NCBI GenBank assembly: GCA_934045905.1
Contig: OW203764.1
Coordinates: 21,195,685 to 21,259,684 of the forward strand
Length of the DNA stretch: 64,000 nt
Reading direction: 5' to 3'
DNA from: Leuctra nigra
Lineage: Eukaryota > Arthropoda > Insecta > Plecoptera > Leuctridae
The notes under the pieces are model-generated. The model did no database searches and was not told the DNA's origin. It saw only the letters and a list, made by a program, of their open reading frames with translations. Positions 1 through 12,400 of the stretch are shown here, one piece after another. The translations under genes and the position numbers were made by a program. How positions within the stretch are numbered: the first letter of the stretch is position 1; each line of letters starts with the position of its first letter.

Positions 1-3000
1 ACTTGGGATTACAAAAGAATCTGCTAGGTCAACATCTGAGTTTTCCCGCATCTTTAAGATGTTTTTCTATGTTAGTTGGTGTTTGGGTTGGTGGTACACG
101 TCTGTACCCTGAAAGACCGATATTCTCATCCTCATTATATAAATCGAGTTGTACGGAAATGTTGCCAAAAGTCAACATGTTTTAATTACTTGCTAATTAG
201 TTAAGTAACAACGTGTGTGAAGATGCTATTGTTTTCGTATACTAGGTGGCGTGTGGTTGCTATGGCATTGGGTCAGGAGTTACGATGAGAATAAAGAAGA
301 TTCCGTCAATTTTATTCTTCTACTTTTTCGGCAAACATCTATATATATTTCAGGGTATGCAAAAAATGTGATACAATAAAAATATAATCATTTCAACTGA
401 TTAAAGAAGTCCATCTTTCCTCTACATTACGTAATCTATATGGTATCGTATTTTTTCCTTTTTTTATCAACATAGAGAAATAAATACACGAAATAAATGA
501 AATTTGAAAACTGTCGAATCTTCTGGAATACGATTCGGTGCAATCGTGAATCGAATTCCAGCAGAATCGGTAATTTTGAAGTTATAGAATATTGTTTATT
601 TTTTAACTGTATGGTAAATTGTCACAATCATCCAAAATCGTACAAACGACTTTTATTTACATTCAATTGTATTCAATTTGATTTCCTCACTTATATTCCA
701 AATAACTTTCATACAAAAAGTCAAATACTTTGAAATAACACCAATTCATACATATCAATAAATTAATCACTATCATTCACTCACTTCAATGTCATACCCA
801 ATATATTTTTCAGGGCATGCATAATTCCATGTTATGTTACTTTACATAATTGACACAGTGTGTGTATGTAATCCAGTACCTATTCAACTTAAAAAAATTA
901 CTTCTCAGAAATATATAAACAAATGTGCACTATTATGCAATCTCTGTGCAAATGCAGCTGCACGCGATTCGGAAGTGCAACCAAAATAAAAGCACGACAA
1001 ATAGTAAGTGTTAGAAGGAAAACTGCAGGAAAACTATTGATCTAATCGCAAGACACAATACCCTACTGGAACACATTGCGTAAAGTGGTCTCAATTTATA
1101 AATTATACGTTCGGTCGACTTGACATTCTATCACCAGGGCTTCACTTGTCTTCGTTGTTCCGGTGAGGAAACGTACACTCGACTTGAAAGAAAGATCAAC
1201 AAGTGCTGGTACCATTACACTTGACTGCGACAAGATAATTCTCGCTTTATAAGGTGTGTGTTTTGTGAATTGTGACGGCCAATGAATCGTAACAAAAGGC
1301 AATACGATGGCGGCCTACTTCCCCAAATCACATTTTATTTGAACGCCGATGACGACGGCTTTGGTTCTATAAAGATAGCACAAGCGACGACGGTCGACCT
1401 GATAAATGGGAAAATTAACGCATCACTGGATTCAGTTTTATAGACGTCATACATCGATGATTTGCGGAATGTGGAACAAAAACTATCAAGAGTGCTCTGC
1501 ATAGCACAGGCCACAATGTAGCTGTCTGTATTGCACTTTAGAATCATTTCAATTATATTATTTACTTGTTATCTTTTTTTGTAAAGGTATGATTATGCCT
1601 CGAATGCATGACCTTTATTTTTTACATTGAAACCAAATTACATTTTGACAAAAAGTACAAAATCAAGTCTATAGAATACAAGCCTTCACTTCGAAATTAA
1701 ATTTTTTATATGTAAACTAATTTTCTTATTATTTTAGAATTTTAAATAAAACACACTAGAAGAAATCAAAAGGGAAAAATATATGCTTTCACTAATTATT
1801 ACAAATTAGCAGATTATCAAGAGAGAGCATTAGCATTCGCGTAATAACGAACAAAATCACAAGTGCACACACCTGTTCATATACAAGTGATTCTCATTTT
1901 CATGCAGCAAATAATTTTATACGATCTATAAGTCATATTAAGAAAATGTTACATGATTCCTGAGATAAATAACGTTTAATTTTTAATAAAGTAATTAATA
2001 AAATATTAGCACGTCAATATAACACTAAAATTAAAATAAAAAAGTTTCAGGAACACTGACCCTTTAAACAAAACCTTCCACTACCATCCAGCAATACTTC
2101 ATCTAGGTATCGCAACGATCTTAATTAAGAAAAGATTACTTTCGTAGATATTTCTTTGATTCTCTGGCATTGTTGACTGACAGCTGAGCGACGTATGAGG
2201 AGCACGCGATCAAAACCAATCTTCAATGAAACATTTTCAACGCGTGATTAATTTTCACTTAGGAAACAACACAAGACCATCCACGCAGAATGAAGCCGAG
2301 GACAAAAGGGTGCCAAGCCAACAAAAAACAGTCGCCGATCAAAATCACGCTGTTTGTTTCGGCATTCATTTCAGAGGTGAAATGAAAACCACGTTTCAAA
2401 TGCAAACAAATCGTGAGGCGAGAATTCAGTTCAGCTTCGATTTACACGTTTTTAGATCGTGTATAATTGTGGTTCGCATGCAGTTCTGTATAGCATCAGC
2501 TGGGATAGGTAAGTTCATGCACAATGATCGTACAGAAAATAAATGCTGACAGATTCCGAAGATAATCGGTCAATTTACCAGCAGACTTTTTTACCGACTT
2601 CACGTTACCGAATATGAGGGAAAAGAGTTAATCAACTGTTTACACAAATGAGTGCGAAGGACAGATTATTCTGTTGTAAACTTTGGGATATTACTCCGAA
2701 AATATTCTGTGTTCAGGAGAAAATCGTTGGTTCAATTTTTGAAGTGCGAACTTACTCAAACATATTTTTATGACAACTACAATATATTTTTTATTAAACT
2801 ATCAACTATCGCCAACAAACTGTCCATCAAATAAATAATTCATCTGGAAACTGTCCTACATAATATTCCATCCAAAAATTTCGGTATAATTCACAGAAAT
2901 ATATTTTTATTTGTGAAATGTCCGTCGATGTTCATGGGATAAAGTCCACCTGGAAACTCTCCTCCGCCTGATTCCGTCATGCGTCCACACCGATGGGTCA

Positions 3001-6000
3001 ATCGATTACTTAGTGACCATCTATCCGGATTCCATCTGAACAAGCCAACTCGCAACGAGTTATTATGCGGTTATGCATATGCAGTGATCCGTGCAGGCAA
3101 CCAGATTACTCGCGGGAATATTGTGATTTCTAGGCCATGCGCGGTAGAGAGACAAATACCCCGCGTGTTTTTCGCGACAATCGTCGATGCAACCTTGCGT
3201 GAAAGTGGACAAGGTTTCTGGAAACTGCACTTGTTTTTCTTCTGATTTCATCTGCCGCAGTCTAATGGCTCGATGACCTTTAGACACCCATCAATCAGAA
3301 GTATTTCAAATAGTTTCGAATAAAAAGCACGACGACGCTTATAGCTACGAAGGGGCCGTCAAATTCAAAGAAAATTACAAAGTTTGTACGATCATTTAAA
3401 AAATAAGTAAAATAAGTATCTCCTACAACGAGATGGATTAAAAAATATTACAAATTTATTCTTGAAATATTGCCTACAAAACACTCCATTCCACAACAGA
3501 ATATTGAAAAATGTATTATTAATATAGAATTACATACGAAAAAGTAAATATTTAAAAGTTTACCTTACTAAAACTAATGTTCCCGGCATCGATTTTTTAT
3601 AATTTCTCTATGAAACAATGTGTGACGGTGATGATTCAATGACTTCTGGCTACGTCACTGTAGGAAATAAGGATTAATTTTAAGAAGAATCTGTAATTGT
3701 ATCACAACATTGAGCACGCATGATCGGAACCTATAGCGTCCGTTAGCATTTACTCATGATTGTCTTCAAAACTATTTCCTCATTCACTGTGAAATTGTCT
3801 TTGTACATTTCTTGGAGAGCAAAAACCATGTAATTATAAAATAACGTCATACTAATTGTATTATCGTGCAGATGGTTATAAGACAGCGATTTCTAGAGAT
3901 AATGACAGTACCAGTTGATGATCATTATTATGATATAAAAACAATTCGCCTTCTTTATGTATACATAACATATAATTCAGTGGGAGGTATTAGTACATAA
4001 TATTTTTTACGAAAAATAAAGGTTTAGTGGGACTATTTATAATAACATCATCCAAAGATCATCAGGTCGAGAGGGCGAACTACATTTGCACTGTTGTATC
4101 CCAAACTCATGGTAGAAGAATATACGGTTTACATTATGTCCCAAACTCTATCGTCGATCCGGGCAGAACTAAAAGTTGACAGTGATTTTAAACTCAGTCA
4201 TGAGTCATGACATTCTCTAATGCCAATAGTCAGTAAATAAACCAAAAAAGATAGTACATCAAAGTTATAATAGTATAAAAATGTTTTTGATTAAAAAAAA
4301 TCGTGCGAGGAAACAGATTTTGAACCTCTACATATAACCGCGTACCACCTTATAGTATACAGAATTGGCAATCTCAAGCAACAAATCAAAAAAGGACAGT
4401 TGAAATCGGAGAAGCAGTACTCTGCCATTTTGTCAGCAAAGTTGGAAGCTAAATTCGCAATTTTGCTTGATTTGTATGCTCTGTACATAACTGCGAATGC
4501 AAAACCTATACTTATGAACATTTCCTGGGTGTTTGTGTCAGCAATAACGACAATTATCAAAATAATGAAAACATTACCAAAGATGCTTGGCTATGGTATT
4601 ACTACGCAGGGCTGTGAAATATGGTAGGGTTGCGGTTAACTTTTTGGTCGCGTGATTGTTTCACCATTAATTACTTAAACGCTTTTTTATAATATTGTAA
4701 TAGCTTTATTACAGACATCTTTATTGTAGTACTAAAAGTAAAAGCCACTCTCTGGGTATTTTTAAAAGATTTTTATTGTTTCAAGATAATACATTCCCAT
4801 AACCAATTCAATTCTACTGTGTAACCACCTAGCGTGGTATAAATTATTCTCAAGCAGAATTGCCACCCTAACCCTTCATTTCTTACCGGCATGTGTTGAT
4901 GAGTGGAAAAACTCTTACCGCGGACTCTGCGGCTTCCGAGTTGAACAGTTGCAATGATAGTTAGTCTAACAGAACTTGCGACCAATGAAACGAAGCGAAA
5001 CAATCGATCTCATGCGGATGCTTTTAACGGCTTTTAAACAGAGAGAAAAAGCACCTATACGGAAGTCCACGTTCCCCGATGCGACAAAGGAGGTGTAGAA
5101 CTCGATCATCTCCACGTACAAGAGGGTGCTGGCAATTAGACGTGCGGAATGAAAAGGAAGAAATCGCCGTCACGTCTTCTGGCGGAGATCGCAGATCAGA
5201 TCCAACTAATTTATGATTGGTTAAAGAGGTTAACATTAACAACTGCTGCAAAGAGTCGTGTTCGCATTGTTTTAAAAAATTGCAAATCGAGGACGACGAG
5301 CCGATTCAGCTCAGCAGAACTTCGTCTAGCTCCAGGATTTAAGTTCTGTTCGGGGAGGATTTTCAATCATTTTGTGAACATAATTGGGGGCTAGATCCGT
5401 AAACCTACATCAATGCCACATAAATTGAGAAAAAATACAAATACAATATTTTATATTCTGGTTATACATTTTCAAGTTTCATGAATAATGGGCAACTCGA
5501 TAAAGAAAACTGAACCTCTTTACTATGCTTCAGCACGATCCAGAACCACAAGTTTCTTTGTTTACGAGAGTCTATCTTAGAGTAATTGACAGATTTTAAA
5601 GTTATAAACAATGGAACTTGGCAGTTTGTAATGTGGGAGATGAATTATTTTAGGAACGAGCACGTGCTTCAACAAGTGATTGAGTTCAATCAACACAATG
5701 TCCCTACATGAAAGCTTGAGTAGATATATTGTATGTTTATTCTGGGTTGACGTCCTCGACAAAATCACATTTGCAAAAACTCTTCGGGAGTTATAGATTG
5801 ACGAGGAAAGGAAAATGGTGGAAAGTTTAATGCAAGAACAAGAAATTATAATTTAAACTCAAAAATATAGCATTGAGCCCTTTAATTACAACTATCACAA
5901 TAATCGTTTGGATGATTGCTATAATCTTTGCAGACCACAATCGAAGATGGTCGGCCTTGGTATGAACCCGGTACCTCCTGTCCACTCGCATCTGTGCATC

Positions 6001-7306
6001 ACGCAATGAGCGAACTGTTAAATCACTTTTATCGAAAACAAATGATAAAACTGCAGTTAGATTCAAGAATATGTATTACTTGCATTTAGTTCCACTCCGC
6101 TTGCATCGCAAACGTCGTTAAGACAAGATAATTGACTAAATAAATTCACAAAGTGCACTAGAACGTAGAAGTTCCAGTCTTCAGTCATAAAGCGAGATAA
6201 AATCTGTAGATGTTGGGCGAGACAACGCCGACGCAAATCAATGCAGTGGAAGAGATGTCAAGACAATCTTCCAGAGCAGAGAGGACAGTCTGGCACGATG
6301 CAGCTTCTGAGGGGTGTGGAGAATTCTTTTAAATGAGAACAAAATCTCACGATCCACATTCATCATCGGCGCAACCGTTTGATCTGTCAACTGCAAGACC
6401 ATTGTTCTTGCGAGCAGCATTTAAAATGTTTGTTCACGGCGATCGCAAGTGTGAAACAAGAGTGACGACGAGCAGTCACGAGAAATCGATCATCACGAGG
6501 AACAATTAGAACTTCGACAAGCCTCGTTCTGGTAATGAAAATATTCGTTTAAAAACCCTCGTCATACTTTAACGAAACGACGACACTTTCAATTGGTCCA
6601 TTATATTTTCAAGAGCTGCGATCCAATTGGTCGCCGGCGCTGTTCAAATCTAGGCCGCGAACGCGGTAACTCGGAACGCTATGGTTCGAAGCAAAACGCA
6701 AACCCCTCCGACGGTATACGGTAATGCAACCGAACAGAACGTCAGTCGTCGTACGAATCTCGTGTTGGCAAGTTGCACTTGACATTCAGGAAATGCTCGG
6801 ATAGGAGTGAAAGATAATCGGAAGGTGTCTTTGAGAGTGATACGAACTCGTCGAGTGGAACGCAATCAGACTCCCTCGCCAACGAGGACGGCGTCGATAA
6901 TCAAGTGCCCAAGTGTCCGACGATGGCGTCGTGCAAGTGCAGCTGAGAAGTGACGTACCGCAGTTCGATTTCAGTGATTTATTTTATTCTTCTTGCTCCG
7001 AAAGCAATTTTAGGCGCGTGTTCGATTTTGATAACCGGGGAATAATTTAATTCATTTCGTGTGGTCGAAGATTTCGTAAGGACCGAGAACGTGGCGTTAA
7101 TATCTATTATTTTGATATTCAAGATTTTTGTACATCGATACCTCCATTCAATTCTGTCGATTCCTCCGCGTCACGACTCAAGCTAATCGTGTTACTCGTA
7201 CGGAAAACAAACGAATTCACAATCCACCACAAACGCACGTTTATTGAGCAATAAATAATTTCAAGTAACAAAAGTATAACCCGGAGCAGAGGTTTGTCGA
7301 GCAAGG
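1..7306. other. Gene-poor AT-rich region, no supported gene
   Basis: Both strands were read. Open frames are short (107 codons at most), lack domain-like patterns and do not join across matching splice sites. One tRNA-like SINE relic (about 5940-6030) is listed separately. The last kilobase (about 6.4-7.3 kb) is less AT-rich and precedes the ORF at 7307, so it may hold that gene's promoter and 5' untranslated region. An initiator-like TTTCAGTG occurs near 6970, which is weak evidence alone. Confidence 0.5.
5940..6030 (-). repeat. tRNA-derived SINE-like relic
   Basis: Read on the minus strand, this stretch has an A-box-like segment (TTCGCTCATTGCGTGATGC) followed about 30 nt later by a B-box-like segment (ACCGGGTTCATACC), the spacing expected of an internal RNA polymerase III promoter. 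It does not fold into a clean cloverleaf, so it is more likely the head of an old SINE than a working tRNA gene. Confidence 0.4.
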
Positions 7307-8521
7307 ATGAATATCGCATATTTTATAGCTGTCATAGCGATGGTTGGCCGGTACGGGGTGTTTGGCGTCCCCGGGAGCAGTGACAGCAGGATGGAGGTGG
7401 ACGCCGTCTACGCGGTGAGTCCGACGGAGCAAGAGCTAGGTCGGGCGTCGCTGATCGGACAGTACGGGGTGCAAGGAGGCCTCGGGAACAGTGCGGGGAG
7501 GACGGAGGCTGACGCCGTCTATCCACGGGTGTCAGTAGTTGGACGGGACGGTGTGCACGGTGTTCCCGTCAACGATGTGGGCAGGAGGGAGGTTGACGCC
7601 GTCCACTCGCCGGCGGCGGCGACGGTACAAGAGCAAACCCAGACGCCGGTGATCGGACAGTATGGGGCGCAAATCATTCCCGGGAACAGTGAAAGAAGAT
7701 CGAAGGTTGACGTCGTCTATTCAGTTAGAGCGACGGAACAAGACATGGCGTCGGTTTACAATGCGCAAGATCAAGTAAAGACAACTGACGCCGTTGTGCA
7801 AAATCATCTTGGAGCGGCCAATACCATTGAGAAAAATCAAGGAAGATTAGAGGATACCGTTGTGCAGGAGGTAGGGCGATCAGCGAGCGTACAGGGACAT
7901 GAAGGGGTTGCTGGTATCGACGAGATGCCCGGTCAGCATCGACAGAACAAAGCGACGCGTGTGACGACCAAGTCAAGTAATACGACGGCGCCGCCATCGG
8001 CGTCTCGGCGCGTGCCGTTGTCGTCGCGCAACTCAACGAAACCCTCCAAGAATCAACGCAAAGGAGTGACCTCGACCACGACAGTCAAACCGACGACCAC
8101 GACGACGTCCACTACGAAAAAAGACGAGGGAACAACCAAAATGCTACGCAAAACGACGGCGAGCGTGACGAAGGCAGCGAGCCCGACGAGAACGACGAGC
8201 CCGACGAGGACGGCCACGACGCCGACAAGGTCGCCGAGCACCACGGTGAGGACGACGACGATGATGCCGACGACAGACGACGGCACGGGGAAGAACTACC
8301 ACACGACGAGTCGTCGACCGCGACCAGAGCAGAAGGTCGAGAAGCCGAATAAAGTGAGTAATGAGGAGTTATTCCCCCCTAGAGAGAGATATCAGGCAGG
8401 CCACCCGACCGACCATATCGCAAAACGATTTCTTACAACTTTATTGATTGAGGAACCGTCACGCTATAGCAGCCGCTTACTTCTCATGTTTTTTTTGTCG
8501 GGAGTCATTGTCTGCAGATGA
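7307..8521 (+). CDS. Secreted Thr-rich protein with four degenerate repeats (5' part of a gene)
   Basis: The ATG at 7307 opens a 404-codon frame. Residues 1-14 are hydrophobic (IAYFIAVIAMVG) and look like a signal peptide. Four imperfect 22-residue repeats follow at about residues 14-35, 51-72, 79-100 and 117-138, each with the plan G-x-[YD]-G-[VA] ... R-x-[EK]-[VA]-D-[AV]-V-[YH]. From about residue 225 the chain is Thr/Ser/Pro/Arg-rich and low in complexity, as in mucin-like or matrix proteins. Two strong splice donors lie inside the frame: GTGAGT at 7415 (after codon 36, phase 0) and GTGAGT at 8356 (after AATAAA, phase 2). The coding part therefore probably ends at one of them, and residues after about 350 are probably intron. 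The family is not recognised. It may be the 5' exon of the ten-cysteine gene starting at 28503: the 7415 donor keeps that frame, while the 8356 donor joined directly meets a stop. Confidence 0.55.
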   Translation: MNIAYFIAVIAMVGRYGVFGVPGSSDSRMEVDAVYAVSPTEQELGRASLIGQYGVQGGLGNSAGRTEADAVYPRVSVVGRDGVHGVPVNDVGRREVDAVHSPAAATVQEQTQTPVIGQYGAQIIPGNSERRSKVDVVYSVRATEQDMASVYNAQDQVKTTDAVVQNHLGAANTIEKNQGRLEDTVVQEVGRSASVQGHEGVAGIDEMPGQHRQNKATRVTTKSSNTTAPPSASRRVPLSSRNSTKPSKNQRKGVTSTTTVKPTTTTTSTTKKDEGTTKMLRKTTASVTKAASPTRTTSPTRTATTPTRSPSTTVRTTTMMPTTDDGTGKNYHTTSRRPRPEQKVEKPNKVSNEELFPPRERYQAGHPTDHIAKRFLTTLLIEEPSRYSSRLLLMFFLSGVIVCR

Positions 8522-11500
8522 CCATTTGGGACGCGGTAATGCTCTGTGTAGTGGGCAATTATTAGCTCGCTGCTGTGTCGTGGACAGTTGTGTTTGCATT
8601 CCGCTGCCTCGAGTGCTGCAGTCATATGGCGCTTGCCTTGCACATGTGAGGTAGCTACTCGACACCGAGGCACCGGCAGTCACGGAACAACGTGATGATC
8701 GTTGCAAAGCGCGACAGTGCAGAGATTGCGGAATCAAGATTCAATTCTACACATTGAAATAGCAGTAGACTAATCCAAAACTAATCGCAAGTTCACATTG
8801 ACTTCATATGACAATAGTTTTCTCTCTCAATATCAGATACATAGTTTCAATTTCCTCTAAAAAACCACCGCAAAGTGATGTAAAAAGAAAATAGTTTGAA
8901 CTGTAGAACTGAATGACAGCAGCAGTTTTTAGTTTTCACGCCAATGACCACTCGGCATTACGATGTTCCTCATACACAATAATATTTCGGTTTTAATTGC
9001 TTTCTCCTTTACAAATCTCTTATAACTATCCGTTACTGAATTCCCGATACTTTTGTACACCAGTCCATCTTCGAAGCGAAAAAGTACGGATAAATCCGAA
9101 GCGAATTGAATTCATATATTTTCCATCACGATTTATTTACTTTTTTTCCATTGCCGGAGAAGTTCCACGTTAACATTGCTGGTAGAATTATGACTTTTTT
9201 GCTTTCTACTCTGGAATCTCGGAAAGTTGATGAGATGGTGTTATTTAGATTTTCTAATACTATATTATATCGCAGTGACAAGGGAGTGCAGAAGAAGCGG
9301 AGGTCTCGGAACGAAACGCCAGAGCTAATGACATCAGTGAGCGCGAGGAGCATTGTGTAATGCAAGTAGCAGAAGAGTCGGAGCTAGAACTAATTTCCTT
9401 GCCGTCACGGCGAGTCTTGAAAGTCATTTCGATGGACGCGATTTACCAATCGATAGACCGTGGGAAAGAGTGGAAAAAATCACGAGCAATTACATCGTCT
9501 TACGCGAGCACAACGAACTCCCGATCACTTTGTTATTTACTCGATTTCAGAGGTTCGTTTTCATTGCGATGCGACCGTTTTTAATGAAAGTGCAAACTGC
9601 AAAACACTGTTCAATGCAAGCCGGTGTGCCGGTGCATTGTTGTTGTGTTTTACTACCAAGACCAATGTCATTGCCAACACCGAGAGACAACCATCTGGAC
9701 TCAATGAGGAAATGATTTTACAGTCTGAAAAACGTCAAGGGCCGCAATTTAAAACACTGATTGTATTATTTATTGTATGCTCTTGAAGTCAACAATTAAA
9801 ATATAAAAAGCGATATTGTGGAAAGTAAGAAGAGATTGTACTTTTCAGAATTATCATTTTATTTCATAACACAATAAGGTTTTTTGAATAATTGTTTAAC
9901 TAAATACTGTATAAAAGTCAGGTATTTCGTTCGGCCGGCGGAGACTTCAATGCAGGAACAGGCAAGAATATGATTTCAACGAATGTTTATTCTGCTCTGG
10001 CCAAAGAATTCTTGGAATATTGAACTACAGGAATCTTCCAAAACTTGTATGAAATCATAAAAGTGTAATATGAGCTCATTTAACCGGCTGTACATTGGAA
10101 GGAACCCGCTGAAATGAGATCCACTAATCTGATCATTCGGTGAACTGAGGTCAACATAATTCCTCAACCACTGATCAACATAACAGTCCCGTTCAAGAGA
10201 GCTATGAAACTAGAAGCGAATCGAATTATATAGCCTGATAAATAACCAAATAAATTATTCAAAAATAAAAAATAAAATCTCGGAGCGAAGAGAGAATTTT
10301 AAATGTGCAACACAAACATTTTAAGTGCATTTCACACGCAGATTGATATCAAACATTTCACACATCAACGTTTCGTTAGCCGCGTTATTAAAAAACAGTT
10401 TCGGGTTAGTTTTCGAACATATGCCACTCATACGTGGTCTCCTAGCGGAACAATTAATTAATATATAATTCATGTCGGTATAATATGACGCGCACGGCAT
10501 GGACACAGGTACAGTAATCGCCGATACAAAGGAGCAGAGCGGGCGGAATTGTTATAATACGTCCAGTACGTATTTCACACTGCTGCTTGCAGAGAAAGAC
10601 TTCACTTCTGTGTTAGAAGAGACGTGAGATCGTTATTATGATATGTGTCTTCATTTTGAAATCATTAAAAATGTTTAAGAATGTGTAAAATAGTTAATCT
10701 AGCTACTTTTTTGATTATTATATCACTTTTATCATTTTTAAACTAGAGACAATATACTGGACACAATAAGTGTGTATGTTGACAGCTACTAATGGGCCAT
10801 AAGAAAGACATCGCATTGCATTTTGGGTAAAGCCTGACAAATGCAAATGTCAAAACACCACCGCCATGTTGGTTGAAGTTCTTGAAGAAGCTATACCTAC
10901 GAATGTAAGATGAAGTACCTATCTTTTAATTAAACATTTATTTTTCACAAAGAAGTACGATTAAATATTTGAATCACGATAAAACGTATGCAGTTATAAA
11001 ATTGTACCCCATATCACCAGATGATTATATATACTTTCTTTTAAATGTTATTTGCATGTACTAGATTTTTATGGTTTCAAAGTTATGACATTTCGGAAAA
11101 ATACCTCTTAATCAAATCTCACCATTACCGAAATAAACAGCAAAGCATTATCATTTCCTGATATTAAAACCAACAAAGTTACCTAGATTCCCAGTACATT
11201 ACATTCTATTGTATCTCCTCGGCACTTCAAAGCTATGCCCGACATCCCGATTATCCTCATAATTGGCGTGTTCTTTATCTTGGCCGAACATGCGTCTGAT
11301 ACTGACAGTGAAGCCGAGTTTGTGACACGAACAATGTTGACCCTGAAGAATGTGTGACCTGCCTGGGCATTGTTCACGAACACAAACATCCATTTGCATA
11401 ACCCATGTTTAGACCATATGATATTCACGCACGGGCTTCCTTGCAGCTGACTTAAACCCGTTAATGCACCATAATCAAATGGAGTATTCAAATCTGGGCT

Positions 11501-12240
11501 AATCAAAAACGTTTGAGCGGATGTTTTCACACCATTTTCGTCGTAGACGAAACACACCTTAGAATTCAATTACGATTCTTATTATGATAACCACATTGAG
11601 GACGTATTGTGTATGCCTCCTTTCATTCAGTCATCAAATCATCATCATCCGCCCGCCGATATCTAGGTTAAAGACGACCAAACGCAATGACACTTCGACT
11701 GCGTTTCGCGCTCTCCGGAATCATCTTTTTTCCTGTTTCTTTTCCGAGAGAAATTTGTGGCCCAGAAGTGTCAAGAGGCGTAACGACAAACATAATTGCA
11801 GCGACATTTCGTGCGTACGTGAGAACAAGTCCAATGGTGATCTTCTCAATTGTTTCTGTGTCGTATGCACTGTTTCTTGCTCTGAGGACAGACTTTGCAG
11901 CCAATAAAAAGAATATATTAGAATTAATTGACACCAACTTTCATTTCGCGAGATTATGGCATCAAAAAAAAATGCACTCGAAAACTTAGAGAAACTGTGT
12001 TAAAATAAGGCGGATGTAGATGTAGTCAAGGTCACTTAAACACACTGGATAGATTTATTTGTATATCTAAGTAACATAATCTATGTTTACATCCGTAAAA
12101 AATTTTAATTTGTCTTCATAGACTGCTAAACAGTTGCAAAATTACACGTCAGTGAATGATATTGGTATGGCAATTATAGGACATGATTGGGAGACGAAAA
12201 TGAAGTAAGATTACGGAATTAAAAGTCGGGGTAGCTGCTC
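8522..12240. other. No supported gene
   Basis: This is AT-rich DNA with scattered short frames. The longest, a minus-strand frame at 11183-11569 (128 codons), opens with TTG rather than ATG and shows no recognisable domain. If the ORF at 7307 splices to the exon at 28503, all of this would be intron. Confidence 0.45.
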
Positions 12241-12249
12241 AATAAATCT

Positions 12250-12400
12250 GCGCAGATACGGGATTGAACCCCGGACCTCCCACGAGCGTCAAGTGCTTTG
12301 CCATCTGAGCTAACTTCATTCCATTCGCAGGCTCAATTGACAGAGCCCTCGCCCGCAAGTGAGAGATCCCGGGTTCAAGTCAAGCCCGGGCACAAGTAAA
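12250..12400. repeat. Head-to-head pair of tRNA-like SINE heads
   Basis: On the minus strand (about 12322-12250) an A-box (TTAGCTCAGATGG) is followed by a B-box (GGGGTTCAATCCC). On the plus strand (about 12328-12400) a second unit has an A-box-like AGGCTCAATTGACAGAGCC, which can form a GGCTC/GAGCC D-stem, and a B-box CGGGTTCAAGTC. The 5' ends face each other a few bases apart. Stems are imperfect, so these look like tRNA-derived SINE heads rather than functional tRNA genes. Confidence 0.5.

Noticed and set aside
11183..11569. 128-codon minus-strand frame as a gene
   Set aside because: It opens with TTG directly after a stop, has no recognisable domain and no supporting splice sites.
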